Positions 40,535 through 50,547 of a stretch of 64,000 nucleotides of DNA are shown here, piece after piece. Source of the stretch: Comamonadaceae bacterium (GTDB lineage Bacteria > Pseudomonadota > Gammaproteobacteria > Burkholderiales > Burkholderiaceae_C); NCBI GenBank assembly GCA_947448735.1, contig CANFOS010000008.1:79035-143034 (forward strand). Reading direction: 5' to 3'. Position 1 is the stretch's first letter. Each line of letters begins with the position of its first letter. The notes under the pieces are model-generated. The model was not told the origin of the DNA and ran no database searches. It saw nothing but the letters and a program-made list of their open reading frames with translations. Made by a program: the position numbers and the translations under genes.

Positions 40535-41374
40535 TCAAGGCCCAGCTTGGGGCGCAACCATCGCCCCCTCGATCCCGTGCCTGCTCAGTGCCGCAGCCAC
40601 AAAGCCGCTGGCCTTCATCTCTTCAACAAACGCCGTCACGTAACGCGCGCCAGCCTCACGGCCTTTGGGCACACCCATGGCTTGCTGGATCACCATGAAG
40701 CGCCCGTCCAGCAGGCGCAAGCCGGGCAGACGTTTCGCATCCAACTGCAATTGCTGCTTGACCCCGGCGGCGACCTCTAAACCCTGGGCTAAAAAGTAGT
40801 CCACCACAGCGGGGGAGGTGGGGGCGCGCAGCAAGGCTGCAGCCTTGATTTCCCGGCTCAGGTACAGGTCGTAGGCGCTGCCATGGCCGACGGCGATGCG
40901 GTTGCCTGGGCGGTCAACCTCGGCGTTGGTTTTGATGGGCGAGTCTTGGCGCACCAGGTAGGCGCCTTCAATGATGACGTAGGGTGGCGTTTGCAGCATG
41001 TCTGCGCCGCGCACCGGGTCAATGGCGACGAAGGCGATGTCGGCCTGGGCGGTTTTGATGGCTTCGACCGATTTGCCAGCCGCGTCAAAAAGTACCAGTT
41101 CAACCGGCACGCCCAGGCGCTTGCCCAGCTCTCGCGCCAGGTCCACCGACACGCCGCGCGGCTGGCCAGCGCTGTCTTTGCTGGCCAAAATGGGGTTGCC
41201 AAAATTGATCGCGGCGCGCAGCTTGCCTGTGGGGGCAAGCTCTGCGGTGGGCGCTGGGGGAGTTGGTGTGGATATGGGCATGGCGCAGGCCGTCAGCAGA
41301 CTGGCCAGGGCGAATAAAAAACCAAACCGTGAAGGGCCAGCAAGTGTCACGGGATGGTTTGTCAAGGTGCTCAC
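40535..41374 (-). CDS. Family-3 extracellular solute-binding lipoprotein (amino-acid ABC transporter type)
   Basis: 279 residues from a GTG start overlapping the stop of the parvulin gene by 4 bases. The N-terminus ends in a lipobox LLTAC (Cys at 30), so the protein should be membrane-anchored in the periplasm. The fold is the SBP_bac_3 type: KLRAAINFGNP, GQPRGVSVDLARELGKRLGVPVELV and the ADIAFVAIDPVR segments. No permease or ATPase gene is nearby. Its ligand may be an amino acid or a related organic ion. Confidence 0.82.
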   Translation of the reverse strand: MSTLTNHPVTLAGPSRFGFLFALASLLTACAMPISTPTPPAPTAELAPTGKLRAAINFGNPILASKDSAGQPRGVSVDLARELGKRLGVPVELVLFDAAGKSVEAIKTAQADIAFVAIDPVRGADMLQTPPYVIIEGAYLVRQDSPIKTNAEVDRPGNRIAVGHGSAYDLYLSREIKAAALLRAPTSPAVVDYFLAQGLEVAAGVKQQLQLDAKRLPGLRLLDGRFMVIQQAMGVPKGREAGARYVTAFVEEMKASGFVAAALSRHGIEGAMVAPQAGP

Positions 41375-42153
41375 TCGATCTTGGCTTTGTCCCTCAGGCC
41401 TTGCTGGTAGGCGCCCAGGCGCTGCTGTTCGATCTGCTGTGCAATTTGGGGCTTGAGTTCCTCAAACGAGGGCAGTTGGGCGGTGCGGATGTCGTCAACG
41501 CGGATGATGTGAAAGCCAAATTGGGTCTTGACGGGTACGTCGGTCATCTGGCCCTTGTTGAGTTTCAGCATGGCTTCGGTGAACTCGGCAACGTAGCTGC
41601 TCGGGTTGGCCCAGTCGAGGTCGCCGCCGTTGGCACCTGAGCCAGAGTCTTTCGACTGCTTTTTGGCGATGTCTTCAAATTTGCCGCCCTTTTTGAGGCT
41701 GGCAATGATGGCTTTGGCTTCGGCTTCTTTCTCAACCAGAATGTGACGTGCCTTGTATTCCTTGCCACCGTTGGCTGCTGAAAACTTGTCGTACTCGCCT
41801 TTCAGCTCTGCGTCGGTCACGGCGTTTTTCTTTTTGAAGTCTTCAATCAGCGACGTGATGAGAATGCTCTGACGCGCAATTTCCATTTGGCTCTTGAAAT
41901 CGTCGCTGCCGACAAGGCCGAGTTTTTCAGCTTCCTGGGCAAAAATTTCCCGAACAATCACCGCCTCACGCATTTGCGCCTGTACTTCGGGCGTGACCGG
42001 GCGTCCCGACTTGGCCACTTGTTGGGCCAGGGCGTCCAGGCGTGCTTTTGGCACCGCCTTGCCGTTGACGATGGCAATGTTTTGCGCCAGAGCGCTTTGC
42101 GCGGTGACGGCCATCAGTGCGGCGGCGCAGACAAGTAAGAGTTGCTTTTTCAT
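41371..42153 (-). CDS. Parvulin-type peptidyl-prolyl isomerase, exported
   Basis: 260 residues from ATG 42153 (MKKQLLLVCAAALMAV); the longer upstream frame runs through bolA and is rejected. A signal peptide is cleaved near SALAQ. The N-terminal chaperone helices include the GRPVTPEVQAQMREAVIVREIF segment. The rotamase domain contains YKARHILVEKEAEAKAII, the KQSKDSGSGANGGDLDW loop and VKTQFGFHIIRVDD. It would assist folding of periplasmic and outer-membrane proteins. Part of a run yciB-bolA-ppi-SBP with short overlaps or gaps, so likely one transcript. Confidence 0.9.
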   Translation of the reverse strand: MKKQLLLVCAAALMAVTAQSALAQNIAIVNGKAVPKARLDALAQQVAKSGRPVTPEVQAQMREAVIVREIFAQEAEKLGLVGSDDFKSQMEIARQSILITSLIEDFKKKNAVTDAELKGEYDKFSAANGGKEYKARHILVEKEAEAKAIIASLKKGGKFEDIAKKQSKDSGSGANGGDLDWANPSSYVAEFTEAMLKLNKGQMTDVPVKTQFGFHIIRVDDIRTAQLPSFEELKPQIAQQIEQQRLGAYQQGLRDKAKIE

Positions 42154-42181
42154 GAAAGTCCTGTGGAGAGTAAGAGGTGGT

Positions 42182-42463
42182 TTATTCGAGGATGTCGATG
42201 GCCAGGGCGTGCAGGCCCTGGTCGATAAAAATTTGCATTGCATCATACACAAGCCGATGCTTGGCCACACGGGTCTTGCCCGCAAACGCCGGGCTGGCAA
42301 TGCGAACCCGAAAGTGCGTGCCAAAACCTTCGGCATTGGCGCCCATGTGCCCGGCGTGGTCAGCGCTTTCGTCAATCACCTGAAGCTGTGTGGGCTGCAG
42401 CTTTGCGATGAGTTGTTGCTCAATGGCCGCGCTGTGCACGGGCAGCATTGTAGGGGCGCTCAC
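42182..42463 (-). CDS. bolA: BolA family protein
   Basis: 93 residues from a GTG start that overlaps the yciB stop by 4 bases; ATG at 42448 is an alternative. The BolA fold is shown by [34 protein letters not shown] and the closing IHAL-like LHALAIDIL. The conserved histidine in the C-terminal KHRLVY segment is a Fe-S ligand in BolA-glutaredoxin complexes. Members take part in Fe-S trafficking and stress or morphology control; no glutaredoxin gene is adjacent. Confidence 0.88.
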   Translation of the reverse strand: MSAPTMLPVHSAAIEQQLIAKLQPTQLQVIDESADHAGHMGANAEGFGTHFRVRIASPAFAGKTRVAKHRLVYDAMQIFIDQGLHALAIDILE

Positions 42464-43005
42464 GAGCTGATCTTTTCATCATCTGGTTGCAGGTATTTGG
42501 CGATGTACAGGCCTTGCCCGACCAGAAACAGCAGCGGCAGGGCATAACCCCATAGCTTGAAGTTGACCCACTGCTCGGTGGTGTAAAACAAGGCCACATA
42601 GGCGTTGAGCGCCGCCATGAAAAAGCTGTAGCTGATCCAGATGATGGTCAGATTGCGCCAGATCGGGTCAGGCAATTTGAGTTGCGCACCCAGCATCATT
42701 TTGAGGAAATTCTTCTTGAGGACCCACAAACCAAAGGCCAGAGCCAGACCGGTAAAAGCGTACAACACTGTGGGCTTGATCTTCACAAAACGTTCGTCAT
42801 GAAAGCCGAGCGTCAGCGCACCAAAGCCCAGCACCAGCGCCAGGGTCACTTTGTGCATGGTTTGCAATCCGCCATCGAGTTTGTACAAGATGGCCATCTG
42901 CACGCTGGTCGCCACCATGATGACGCCGGTGGCAACGTAGATGTCGTACATCTTGAACGCGCCGAAAAACAGCAGGATGGGGAGAAAATCGAGGAGTTGC
43001 TTCAT
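42460..43005 (-). CDS. yciB: Inner-membrane septation protein YciB
   Basis: 181 residues from ATG 43005 ([18 protein letters not shown]). Five hydrophobic segments and the conserved opening [12 protein letters not shown] and [17 protein letters not shown] segments identify the YciB/IspZ family, an inner-membrane protein tied to envelope synthesis and division in E. coli. The usual order yciB-bolA-ppiase in betaproteobacteria is kept. A family-2 palindromic repeat fills the gap between this gene and msrB. Confidence 0.92.
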   Translation of the reverse strand: MKQLLDFLPILLFFGAFKMYDIYVATGVIMVATSVQMAILYKLDGGLQTMHKVTLALVLGFGALTLGFHDERFVKIKPTVLYAFTGLALAFGLWVLKKNFLKMMLGAQLKLPDPIWRNLTIIWISYSFFMAALNAYVALFYTTEQWVNFKLWGYALPLLFLVGQGLYIAKYLQPDDEKISS

Positions 43006-43063
43006 GAACGTGATTATCGTGCTAGCTGAAAACGCGCAGCGACGGGCCGCCCCGAGCAAGTGA

Positions 43064-43111
43064 CGGCCCCCTCGGGGGGCAGCGTAGTACGCGAAGCGAC
43101 AAGTGTGGGGG
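43064..43111. repeat. GC-rich palindromic repeat (family 2) abutting the msrB stop
   Basis: Core ccccctcgggggg with flanks shared with 37988-38035 and, reversed, with 51348-51395. On the minus strand it starts directly after the TGA of msrB (TGACCCCC). No T-tract follows the hairpin. Confidence 0.85.
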
Positions 43112-43525
43112 TCATTTAGTGGGTTTGAAGTCCAGCGAAGCCGAATTCATGCAGTAGCGAAGCCCCGTCGGTGACGGTCCGTCGTTGAACACGTGGCCCA
43201 AATGCGCGCCACAGTTGGTGCAGACCGTCTCGGTGCGGCGCATGCCGTACTTCATGTCGACATGCTCGGTAATCGCCGTTTCATTGGCGGCCTGGGAAAA
43301 GCTGGGCCAGCCGCAACCCGCGTCGAACTTTGTTTCAGAGTCAAACAGCTTTTCACCGCAGCACATGCAGTGGTAGGCGCCGTTGGCCCAGACGGTTTCG
43401 TATTTGCCCGTGAAAGCGCGCTCGGTGCCGGCGTGGCGGGTGACTTCAAAGGCAACAGCTTCTGCGCCTTTTTCTTTGAGCAGGGCTTTCCACTCAGCAT
43501 CTGTTTTCTGGATCTTGGGGGTCAT
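43112..43525 (-). CDS. msrB: Peptide-methionine (R)-S-oxide reductase
   Basis: 137 residues from ATG 43525 ([16 protein letters not shown]). It reduces methionine-R-sulfoxide in proteins. The zinc site pairs [10 protein letters not shown] and CTNCGAHLG are present, and the catalytic Cys is in [13 protein letters not shown]. No MsrA domain is fused. It starts 19 bases after selO on the same strand, so the two are probably co-transcribed; both proteins relate to oxidative-damage handling. Confidence 0.95.
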   Translation of the reverse strand: MTPKIQKTDAEWKALLKEKGAEAVAFEVTRHAGTERAFTGKYETVWANGAYHCMCCGEKLFDSETKFDAGCGWPSFSQAANETAITEHVDMKYGMRRTETVCTNCGAHLGHVFNDGPSPTGLRYCMNSASLDFKPTK

Positions 43526-43544
43526 TCGTTGCTTTCTAAAAAGA

Positions 43545-45017
43545 TCATGAACTGCAGCTGATTTCAATACCGCTGGCCCAGTCTGGCGGAAAGCCAGCCA
43601 GCGCATTGTGGTCAGGATGCTCATCAAATGGGGCTTGCAGGGTGTCTAACAAGGTCTGGATCTTTGAGTAGTCTTTAAGTTTCGCGGCGCGGATGGCTTC
43701 TTCGCCCAAATGGTTGCGCAACACGTATTTCGGGTTGCTTTTGAGCATCAAAATAGCTCTTGAATCGGCCTCCAGGCCAATAGATTCTTGGGTGAGCAGC
43801 TCTGAATAGTGTAGCGCCCAGGCATTGAAGGATTCCCGGTCAAAAAACAAATCGCGCAGGGGTTCATGGCCACTTTGCGGGGTAAATGCACACAGTCGCC
43901 GCCAGAAAATGGTGTAGTCCACTTTGTTGTCGGCCAGCAGCTTGAAGGTGCTTTCAATCAGCGCGTTGGTATCGGCTGTCGCTTGGGTCAAGCCCAGTTT
44001 GGCGAGCATTTTGCCGCCGAGTGCGGCGGGGAAGATGGCTTTGTACGGCTCGAGCGCCGTCAGCGCCAGGTCTTGCTCGCCGATCAGCGGCAGCAGGGCT
44101 TGGCCTAAGCAAAACAAGTTCCAGTAGCCGATGTTCGGCTGCTTGTTGTAGGCATAGCGGCCATGGGTGTCTGAATGGTTACAGATGTGCGTTGGGTCAA
44201 AAGCGTCGAGAAACTGGAACGGGCCGTAATCAATCGTCAACCCCAAAATGCTCATGTTGTCGGTGTTCATCACGCCATGGCAAAAGCCGACCGATTGCCA
44301 CGCGGCCATCAGGCAGGCAGTACGTTCGCTCACGGCTTCGAGCAGCGCGGCATAAGGGTTGGTCGCACCACGGCAGGCCGGGTAAAAGCTGTCGATGACA
44401 AAGTCGGCCAGGGCTTTGAGTTCGACATGCCTATCGTTGTAGCTGAAGTGCTCAAAATGCCCAAAACGGATAAAACTCGGTGCGGTGCGGGTGACAACAG
44501 CTGCGGTTTCTATTTCTTCGCGCAACACTTTGGCGTCCGAGCCAGTCAGGCACAGCGCTCTGATGGTTGGTATGCCCAGGCCGTGCATGGCTTCAGAGCA
44601 TAAATATTCACGGATGGAAGAACGCAGCACGGCCCGGCCATCGCCCATGCGGGAGTAGGGCGTTTTGCCTGCGCCTTTTAACTGAACCTCCTGACCGCCC
44701 GAAGGCGTGTCAAGTTCACCGAGCAAAATCGCCCGGCCATCGCCGAGCTGCCCCGCCCATTGGCCAAACTGGTGGCCGCTGTACACGCTGGCCAGCGGTT
44801 CGCTACCGCTCAGAACGCTGTTGCCGACAAAGGCTTGCAGTGCGTCCTGCGATTCAAACCACTCTGCTTCAAGGCCCAGTTCCCGCGCAACTGCCTGGTT
44901 GCGGCTAACCCAATAGGGTTCAGGAAGGGCCTGGGGCCGCAAGCGGGTTGAAAAATTCGCACCCAATCGGGCAAAGCGGTTGTTCCAGGCCAATTGCTGC
45001 GAGAGATCAGTTGTCAT
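43545..45017 (-). CDS. selO: Protein adenylyltransferase SelO (YdiU)
   Basis: 490 residues from ATG 45017 ([19 protein letters not shown]). This pseudokinase transfers AMP to Ser/Thr/Tyr residues of proteins. Characteristic stretches are the [19 protein letters not shown] loop, [26 protein letters not shown], the [20 protein letters not shown] catalytic segment and [10 protein letters not shown]. The C-terminus ends SCSS, the cysteine form of the motif that carries selenocysteine in animal SelO. A family-1 repeat copy lies in the frame near residues 400-419. The gene is in one unit with msrB. Confidence 0.93.
   Translation of the reverse strand: MTTDLSQQLAWNNRFARLGANFSTRLRPQALPEPYWVSRNQAVARELGLEAEWFESQDALQAFVGNSVLSGSEPLASVYSGHQFGQWAGQLGDGRAILLGELDTPSGGQEVQLKGAGKTPYSRMGDGRAVLRSSIREYLCSEAMHGLGIPTIRALCLTGSDAKVLREEIETAAVVTRTAPSFIRFGHFEHFSYNDRHVELKALADFVIDSFYPACRGATNPYAALLEAVSERTACLMAAWQSVGFCHGVMNTDNMSILGLTIDYGPFQFLDAFDPTHICNHSDTHGRYAYNKQPNIGYWNLFCLGQALLPLIGEQDLALTALEPYKAIFPAALGGKMLAKLGLTQATADTNALIESTFKLLADNKVDYTIFWRRLCAFTPQSGHEPLRDLFFDRESFNAWALHYSELLTQESIGLEADSRAILMLKSNPKYVLRNHLGEEAIRAAKLKDYSKIQTLLDTLQAPFDEHPDHNALAGFPPDWASGIEISCSS
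43763..43817. repeat. Dispersed ~55-bp repeat (family 1), in-frame copy in selO
   Basis: Matches the purL copy at about 41 of 55 positions without gaps, beginning with an identical aatcggcctc block and ending in tagcgc. It encodes part of the helix-rich region before [10 protein letters not shown], in the opposite direction to the purL copy. Confidence 0.65.
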
Positions 45018-45135
45018 GCCCAAATTGTCTCCCAAGCGCCATGGTCTGCTGGATTCAGGGGGAATCCCCCATGCAAGGGTCTGGCGGGTACGGCATGATA
45101 GCGGCTTGTTTTTGATGACCACTGGAGATGTTGAA

Positions 45136-46761
45136 ATGCTAGGTTTAATGCAAAGTCAGCCGATGCTGATTTCAGGTTTGATCGAATTCGCCGAACGCCA
45201 CCACGGTGACGCAGAAATTGTGTCGCGCCGGGTGGAAGGCGACATTCACCGCTACACCTACAAGGACTCGGCCAAACGCGCCCGGCAGGTGGCAGGCGCG
45301 TTGGATGGACTGAAGCTGGCGTTCGGCGATCGCGTCGCCACACTTGCGTGGAACGGCTATCGGCACTTTGAGCTGTACTACGGCGTCAGTGGCTCAGGCC
45401 GGGTGCTGCACACGATCAACCCGCGACTGCACCCGGACCAGATCGCCTGGATAGCCAATCATGCCGAAGACCAGGTGCTGTGTTTTGACCTGAGCTTTTT
45501 GCCGCTGGTGCAGGCGGTACATGCCAGGGCTGGCACCATCAAGCATTACATTGCGATGTGTGACGAAGACAAGCTGCCCAAAGATTCCGGCGTGCCCAAT
45601 CTCATCAGTTACGAAGCCTGGATCGCAGCGCAGTCCGGTGCTTACCAATGGCCCAGTTTTGATGAAAACACCGCATCGAGCATGTGCTACACCAGCGGCA
45701 CCACGGGCAATCCCAAAGCCGCGCTGTACAGCCATCGCTCCAGCACGCTGCACGCCTATGCGGCTGCACTGCCGGACGTGATGAGCCTGTCGGCACGCGA
45801 CGCCGTGCTGCCTGTGGTGCCGATGTTTCACGTCAATGCCTGGGGCATTCCGTATTCGGCTGCGTTGACTGGAGCCAAGCTGGTGTTTCCCGGCCCGGCA
45901 ATGGACGGCAAGTCGATTTACGAATTGCTGGAAGCCGAAAAAGTCACCTATGCAGCCGGTGTGCCCACGGTGTGGCAAATGCTGCTGGCCCACCTGGCTG
46001 CCAACGGCTTGAAGTTTTCACACCTCAAGCGCACGGTGATTGGCGGCTCGGCCTGCCCGCCGGCCATGATCAAGGCCTTCAATGACAACTATGGCGTGGA
46101 GGTATTGCACGCTTGGGGCATGACTGAAATGAGCCCCCTGGGCACGCTGTGCACGCTGAAAAACAAGCACGATGCCTTGAGCACTGACGAAAAAATGAAG
46201 ATTCGTCTCAAGCAGGGACGGGCCATTTACGGCGTTGACATGAAAATTGTTGACGAAGCGGGCAAAGAACTGCCATGGGACGGTAAAACCTACGGTGACT
46301 TGCTGGTCAAGGGCCCGTGGATTATTCGCGAATATTTCAAAGGCGAGGGCGGTGACCCGTTAATCGATGGCTGGTTTCCCACAGGCGATGTCGGCACGAT
46401 CGATGCCGACGGCTATCTGCAAATCACCGACCGCAGCAAGGACGTGATCAAGTCTGGTGGTGAATGGATCAGCTCCATTGACATCGAAAACATTGCCGTA
46501 GCGCACCCGGCGGTGGCGATGGCCGCCTGCATTGGCGTGGCGCACCCCAAGTGGGACGAGCGCCCGATTGTGGCAGTGGTTAAAAAGCCGGGCATGGAAG
46601 TCACGGCCGCTGAGCTGATCAAGTTTTATGAAGGCAAGACGGCGAAGTGGCAAATACCGGATGACGTCGTTTTTGTCGATGCAATTCCTTTGGGCGCTAC
46701 AGGAAAGATGCTGAAGACCAGGCTGCGTGAAACTTTGAAAGATTACAAGCTACCGGGCTGA
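45136..46761 (+). CDS. Medium/long-chain acyl-CoA ligase (DmdB-like AMP-forming)
   Basis: 541 residues from ATG 45136, chosen for the GGAG 8 bases upstream; in-frame starts further upstream lie within selO's leader on the other strand. The AMP-binding signature [16 protein letters not shown], the A5 motif [21 protein letters not shown], the [14 protein letters not shown] hinge and the catalytic lysine in [15 protein letters not shown] are all present. Close relatives are annotated as fatty-acid or 3-(methylthio)propionate CoA ligases. It precedes a LivKHMGF-type transporter and a beta-oxidation set, consistent with activating an imported carboxylate (inference). Confidence 0.9.
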   Translation: MLGLMQSQPMLISGLIEFAERHHGDAEIVSRRVEGDIHRYTYKDSAKRARQVAGALDGLKLAFGDRVATLAWNGYRHFELYYGVSGSGRVLHTINPRLHPDQIAWIANHAEDQVLCFDLSFLPLVQAVHARAGTIKHYIAMCDEDKLPKDSGVPNLISYEAWIAAQSGAYQWPSFDENTASSMCYTSGTTGNPKAALYSHRSSTLHAYAAALPDVMSLSARDAVLPVVPMFHVNAWGIPYSAALTGAKLVFPGPAMDGKSIYELLEAEKVTYAAGVPTVWQMLLAHLAANGLKFSHLKRTVIGGSACPPAMIKAFNDNYGVEVLHAWGMTEMSPLGTLCTLKNKHDALSTDEKMKIRLKQGRAIYGVDMKIVDEAGKELPWDGKTYGDLLVKGPWIIREYFKGEGGDPLIDGWFPTGDVGTIDADGYLQITDRSKDVIKSGGEWISSIDIENIAVAHPAVAMAACIGVAHPKWDERPIVAVVKKPGMEVTAAELIKFYEGKTAKWQIPDDVVFVDAIPLGATGKMLKTRLRETLKDYKLPG

Positions 46762-46894
46762 TTTTGAAGTTGTCGCGTCTGGGATAGAGGCGTGCTTTCT
46801 GCGGCTTTCCTGAGGGCATTCCCTAGCCGCGAACGATGGAAATACTTGTACGCTTGACCCAGTGTGCGTTTTTTTAATTAATGGAGACTGAACC

Positions 46895-48127
46895 ATGAAA
46901 TATTCCTTGAAATTTGTTGTTGCCACTGTGGCGGTTCTTTGTTCTGCTGCAGCGTTCGCGCAAAAAGGCGAGACGGTCAAAATGGTCAGGATCGATCCCC
47001 TCACCGGCTTGCTCGGCCCAGTCGGCGTGAGCCAGCTCAAAGGCTACCAGTTCTTTGCTGAAAAGTTCAGCGGCGCTGGCAACCCCGCTGGCGTGAAGTT
47101 TGAAGTCACTGGCATAGACAACAAACTGAGCCCGACAGAAAGTTTGACCGCACTGAAGGCGGCCATTGATCAAGGCGTACGGTACATCATTCAAGGCAAC
47201 GGATCTTCCGTAGCACTGGCGTTGTCCGATGCTGTTTCCAAGCACAACGAACGCAATCCAGGCAAGGAAGTTATTTTTCTGAATGACTCAGCCGTCGACC
47301 CTGATCTGACCAACAGCAAGTGCAGCTATTGGCATTTCCGGTTTGATGCTGACACATCCATGAAGATGGAAGCCATGTCCAGCTTTATGGTGGATCAAAA
47401 AGACGTCAAGAAAATCTATATCCTGGGCCAGAACTATTCGCACGGCGTGCAGGTTGCCAAGTTCTCCAAGGAAACGCTGGCTCGCAAGCGGCCTGACATT
47501 CAGATCGTCGGCGAAGATTTGCATCCGTTGGCTCAAACGCGAGATTTTGCTCCCTACATCGCCAAGATCAAGGCTGCAGGCGCTGACGCTGTGATCACTG
47601 GCAATTGGGGCTCCGATCTGTCCCTGTTGATCAAGGCTGCCAATGAGAACGGTTACACCGGTAAGTTTTTTACTTACTATGCGGGTGTCACGGGTACGCC
47701 GTCTGCCTTGGGCACCAATGGTGCCGGTCGGGTTTACCAGGTGTCTTACAACCACTACAACATTGGTGGGCAAATGGCCAAGTGGATGACGGAGTTCAAC
47801 ACCAAATACAACGACGACTTTTACACCGGCTCGACCATTCGTATTTTTGAAGTGCTGAGCGCTGCCATGGCGAAAGCCAAATCGACCGATCCAGTGAAGG
47901 TGGCTGCTGCTATGGAAGGCATCAAGGTCAAGAGCTTCAACGGGGAAGTCGAAATGCGCAAGACCGATCACCAATTGCAACAGCCTCTGTACATGACGGT
48001 TTGGCAGAAAGCCGACGCCAAGTTTCCCTACAGTCCTGAAAAGACCGGTATGACACTGGCACCGGTCAAGGAGTATCCTAACTATGTGTCCAGCACGCCA
48101 ACCAGCTGCGACATGAAGCGCCCGTAA
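46895..48127 (+). CDS. Branched-chain amino-acid-type ABC transporter substrate-binding protein (LivK-like)
   Basis: 410 residues with a signal peptide (MKYSLKFVVATVAVLCSAAAFAQ). It is a type I periplasmic binding protein: ETVKMVRIDPLTGLLGPVG, GNGSSVALALSDAV and IYILGQNYSHGVQVAKF are typical strands. LivK-type receptors of this subfamily bind not only branched-chain amino acids but also aromatic and aliphatic acids. A strong terminator-like hairpin follows the stop, so receptor mRNA would be more abundant than that of the permeases. Confidence 0.9.
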   Translation: MKYSLKFVVATVAVLCSAAAFAQKGETVKMVRIDPLTGLLGPVGVSQLKGYQFFAEKFSGAGNPAGVKFEVTGIDNKLSPTESLTALKAAIDQGVRYIIQGNGSSVALALSDAVSKHNERNPGKEVIFLNDSAVDPDLTNSKCSYWHFRFDADTSMKMEAMSSFMVDQKDVKKIYILGQNYSHGVQVAKFSKETLARKRPDIQIVGEDLHPLAQTRDFAPYIAKIKAAGADAVITGNWGSDLSLLIKAANENGYTGKFFTYYAGVTGTPSALGTNGAGRVYQVSYNHYNIGGQMAKWMTEFNTKYNDDFYTGSTIRIFEVLSAAMAKAKSTDPVKVAAAMEGIKVKSFNGEVEMRKTDHQLQQPLYMTVWQKADAKFPYSPEKTGMTLAPVKEYPNYVSSTPTSCDMKRP

Positions 48128-48145
48128 TTAAAGACCATGCCTAAG

Positions 48146-48179
48146 AGCCCGAGGCGGTTTGCCGTGTCGGGCTTTTTTA
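48146..48179 (+). terminator. Rho-independent terminator/attenuator between receptor and permease genes
   Basis: AGCCCGA and TCGGGCT form a perfect 7-bp stem followed by TTTTTTA. Partial read-through would give high receptor-to-permease ratios, a common arrangement in ABC importer operons. Confidence 0.8.
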
Positions 48180-48216
48180 TTGACCACTTCAGGACACATA
48201 GAGAAGGTTAGCTGCG

Positions 48217-49251
48217 ATGGAGTTTTTCATCATTTCCCTGCTCAATGGTTTGAGTTATGGTTTGCTCCTGTTCATGCTGAGCTCAGGGCTGACCCTGATT
48301 TTCAGCATGATGGGTGTGCTTAACTTTGCGCATGCTTCTTTTTACATGCTGGGCGCTTATGTGGGCTACACCCTCGCACGTTTTACTGGTTTTTGGCCTG
48401 CGCTTGTCTTGGCGCCTATCGTTGTTGGTGGGCTTGGGGCCTTGTTCGAACGTCTGTGTCTGCGCAAAGTGCATAAGTTTGGACATGTGCCCGAACTACT
48501 GATCACGTTTGGCCTGTCCTACGTCATCGTCGAATTGGTACAACTGATTTGGGGTCGTACGGCGCTGGACTTCAAGCCGCCGGAATTGTTAAGAGGGCCC
48601 GCTTTTACCCTTATCAATCATTCGCTCGAAGGCCTCAGCCTTCACTTTGGTGCCGTGCCTGCGGCCATGTGCAGCGCAGCTGATACAGCAGTTCGCGTGG
48701 TGTGCTCACCCTTCCCAGCGACTCGCGGTTTCATGATGTTGGTGGCGCTGGTCATGCTGGGAGCTGTGTGGGTCTTGCTCACGCGGACCAGAGTTGGGCT
48801 GGTGATTCAGGCGGCTTTGACGCACCCAACGACTGTCGAGGCCTTGGGCCATAACGTCCCCCGCGTTTTCATGCTGGTGTTTGGTGCTGGATCAGCGCTT
48901 GCGGGACTGGCGGGGGTTATTGGCGGTAGCACGTTTTTAACTGAGCCGGCAATGGCCGCGACGGTTGGTTCCGTCATCTTTGTCGTCGTCGTCGTGGGCG
49001 GGATGGGCTCTTTGTCCGGCGCATTTGTCGCGTCTATTTTGATCGGCACGATTCAGACCTTCGCTGTTGCGTTTGATTATTCTCTTGCCACGCTTGCCCA
49101 GCAAATCGGCCTGCAGTTAGGAGACGCCGTACGAAACAATACGCTGATCAAGCTGACGCTGGCGCAGGTGGCGCCGATTCTTCCGTACCTGTTACTGGTA
49201 CTGATTTTGATATTTCGTCCTAAAGGCTTGCTCGGCAAGCGGGAGGACTAA
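48217..49251 (+). CDS. livH: Branched-chain amino-acid-type ABC transporter permease (LivH-like)
   Basis: 344 residues, highly hydrophobic, with about eight membrane segments. The opening LLNGLSYGLLLFMLSSGLTLIFSMMGVLNFAHASFYMLGAY is the LivH hallmark (two parts of one stretch), and the EAA-like coupling region appears in LTHPTTVEALGHNVPRVFML. It forms the membrane channel with the LivM-like protein encoded 3 bases downstream. The exact transported substrate is unknown. Confidence 0.92.
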   Translation: MEFFIISLLNGLSYGLLLFMLSSGLTLIFSMMGVLNFAHASFYMLGAYVGYTLARFTGFWPALVLAPIVVGGLGALFERLCLRKVHKFGHVPELLITFGLSYVIVELVQLIWGRTALDFKPPELLRGPAFTLINHSLEGLSLHFGAVPAAMCSAADTAVRVVCSPFPATRGFMMLVALVMLGAVWVLLTRTRVGLVIQAALTHPTTVEALGHNVPRVFMLVFGAGSALAGLAGVIGGSTFLTEPAMAATVGSVIFVVVVVGGMGSLSGAFVASILIGTIQTFAVAFDYSLATLAQQIGLQLGDAVRNNTLIKLTLAQVAPILPYLLLVLILIFRPKGLLGKRED

Positions 49252-49254
49252 TGG

Positions 49255-50547
49255 ATGCGTAAAAGTCATTACGAATTTGCCCCGATTAACGTCGGGCGCT
49301 GGCTGGTCTGGAGTTTGTTTGCGCTCATGTTGGCGCTGATGCCTCTGGTATTTAGCAGCGGACTGTCGATCACAGTTCTTTCGCAAATGGGCATCGCTAT
49401 CATCGCGTGCCTGTCTTACAACATGCTGCTGGGACAGGGCGGCATGTTGAGCTTCGGTCATGCGGTGTACACAGGTCTTGGTTCGTTTGTCGCCATTCAC
49501 GCGCTGAACAGCGTGACCGGTGGCTCGCTCCCCATTCCGATGGCCGCGGTGCCATTGATTGGCGGCCTGGCGGGTATGGGTTTTGCAGTCCTGTTTGGAT
49601 ACGTCACAACGCGCAAGTCGGGCACCACTTTTGCCATGATTACTTTGGGCTTGGCTGAACTTGTGTTTGCCATGTCTTTGATGATCCCAGAGTTTTTTGG
49701 TGGCGAGGGTGGTGTGTCGGGTAATCGCATGGTGAAAAACGGCTTTTTGGGCATCACCTTTGGGCCGCCCATCCAGGTTTATTACCTGATCGCGATCTAC
49801 ACTTTTTTCGCTGTGGCCGCCATGTTCGCTTTCACGCGAACACCCCTTGGCCGGATGCTCAATGCGGTTCGTGACAATCCTGAACGTGTTGAGTTTGTCG
49901 GTTACAACACGCAGCGCGTTCGATACATGGCTTTCATCCTCGCTGGGTTTTTTGCCGGTATTTCTGGGGGGTTAGGTGCACTGAACTTTGAAATTGTGAA
50001 CTTCGAAGTCGTGGGTGCCGCAAGGTCTGGTGCCTATCTGTTGTTTACTTTTCTTGGCGGTGCAACCTTCTTTTTTGGGCCCATTATTGGTGCCGTCATG
50101 ATGGTGCTGGCCTTTGTACTTTTCAGTGAATTCACCCGGGCTTGGTTGTTGTACCTCGGCCTGATCTTCCTTTTCACGGTGATGTATGCGCCTGGCGGTG
50201 TGGCGAGTTTGATCATGATGAACCTGCGTGTTGCAGCGTTCGGCCGCTTGCGTGAGCTGTGGGTCAGTTACCTGGGGCTTGCGATTGCCGGGCTCGTCGG
50301 ACTGCTCGGAGCGGCTGCCATGATTGAGATGGTTTACCACCTGCAGCTCAATGCCACCCTCGGGTCGGAGCTTAAGTTTTTAGGAATCGTATTGAACCCT
50401 GCTGGCCTGAACAGCTGGTTTGGTTCGGCGTTTGTATTTCTCACAGGACTTGGCCTGTTCGAAGTTGTCAGGCGGCAGTTTTTGCGTGAATGGAGCGAGA
50501 TTCAGGAATACATCGAGAAGGAAACCAAGCGGAGGGACGCGTTATGA
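49255..50547 (+). CDS. livM: Branched-chain amino-acid-type ABC transporter permease (LivM-like), extended
   Basis: 430 residues. The LivM core is shown by NMLLGQGGMLSFGHAVYTGLGSF, TRTPLGRMLNAVRDNPERVEFVGY and the GAARSGAYLLFTFLGGATFFFGP run. Compared with classical LivM the protein carries about 90 extra C-terminal residues with two more hydrophobic segments and a charged tail (REWSEIQEYIEKETKRRDAL). The meaning of the extension is unknown. Its TGA overlaps the ATG of the following ATPase gene (ATGA), so the two are translationally coupled. Confidence 0.92.
   Translation: MRKSHYEFAPINVGRWLVWSLFALMLALMPLVFSSGLSITVLSQMGIAIIACLSYNMLLGQGGMLSFGHAVYTGLGSFVAIHALNSVTGGSLPIPMAAVPLIGGLAGMGFAVLFGYVTTRKSGTTFAMITLGLAELVFAMSLMIPEFFGGEGGVSGNRMVKNGFLGITFGPPIQVYYLIAIYTFFAVAAMFAFTRTPLGRMLNAVRDNPERVEFVGYNTQRVRYMAFILAGFFAGISGGLGALNFEIVNFEVVGAARSGAYLLFTFLGGATFFFGPIIGAVMMVLAFVLFSEFTRAWLLYLGLIFLFTVMYAPGGVASLIMMNLRVAAFGRLRELWVSYLGLAIAGLVGLLGAAAMIEMVYHLQLNATLGSELKFLGIVLNPAGLNSWFGSAFVFLTGLGLFEVVRRQFLREWSEIQEYIEKETKRRDAL

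Noticed and set aside
43545..43562. Selenocysteine at the SelO C-terminus
   Set aside because: The codon before the final SS is TGC (Cys), not TGA; the end reads SCSS.
44980..45135. Upstream starts for the acyl-CoA ligase
   Set aside because: They overlap the 5-prime end of selO on the other strand, and the GGAG-preceded ATG at 45136 begins where the family's homology begins.
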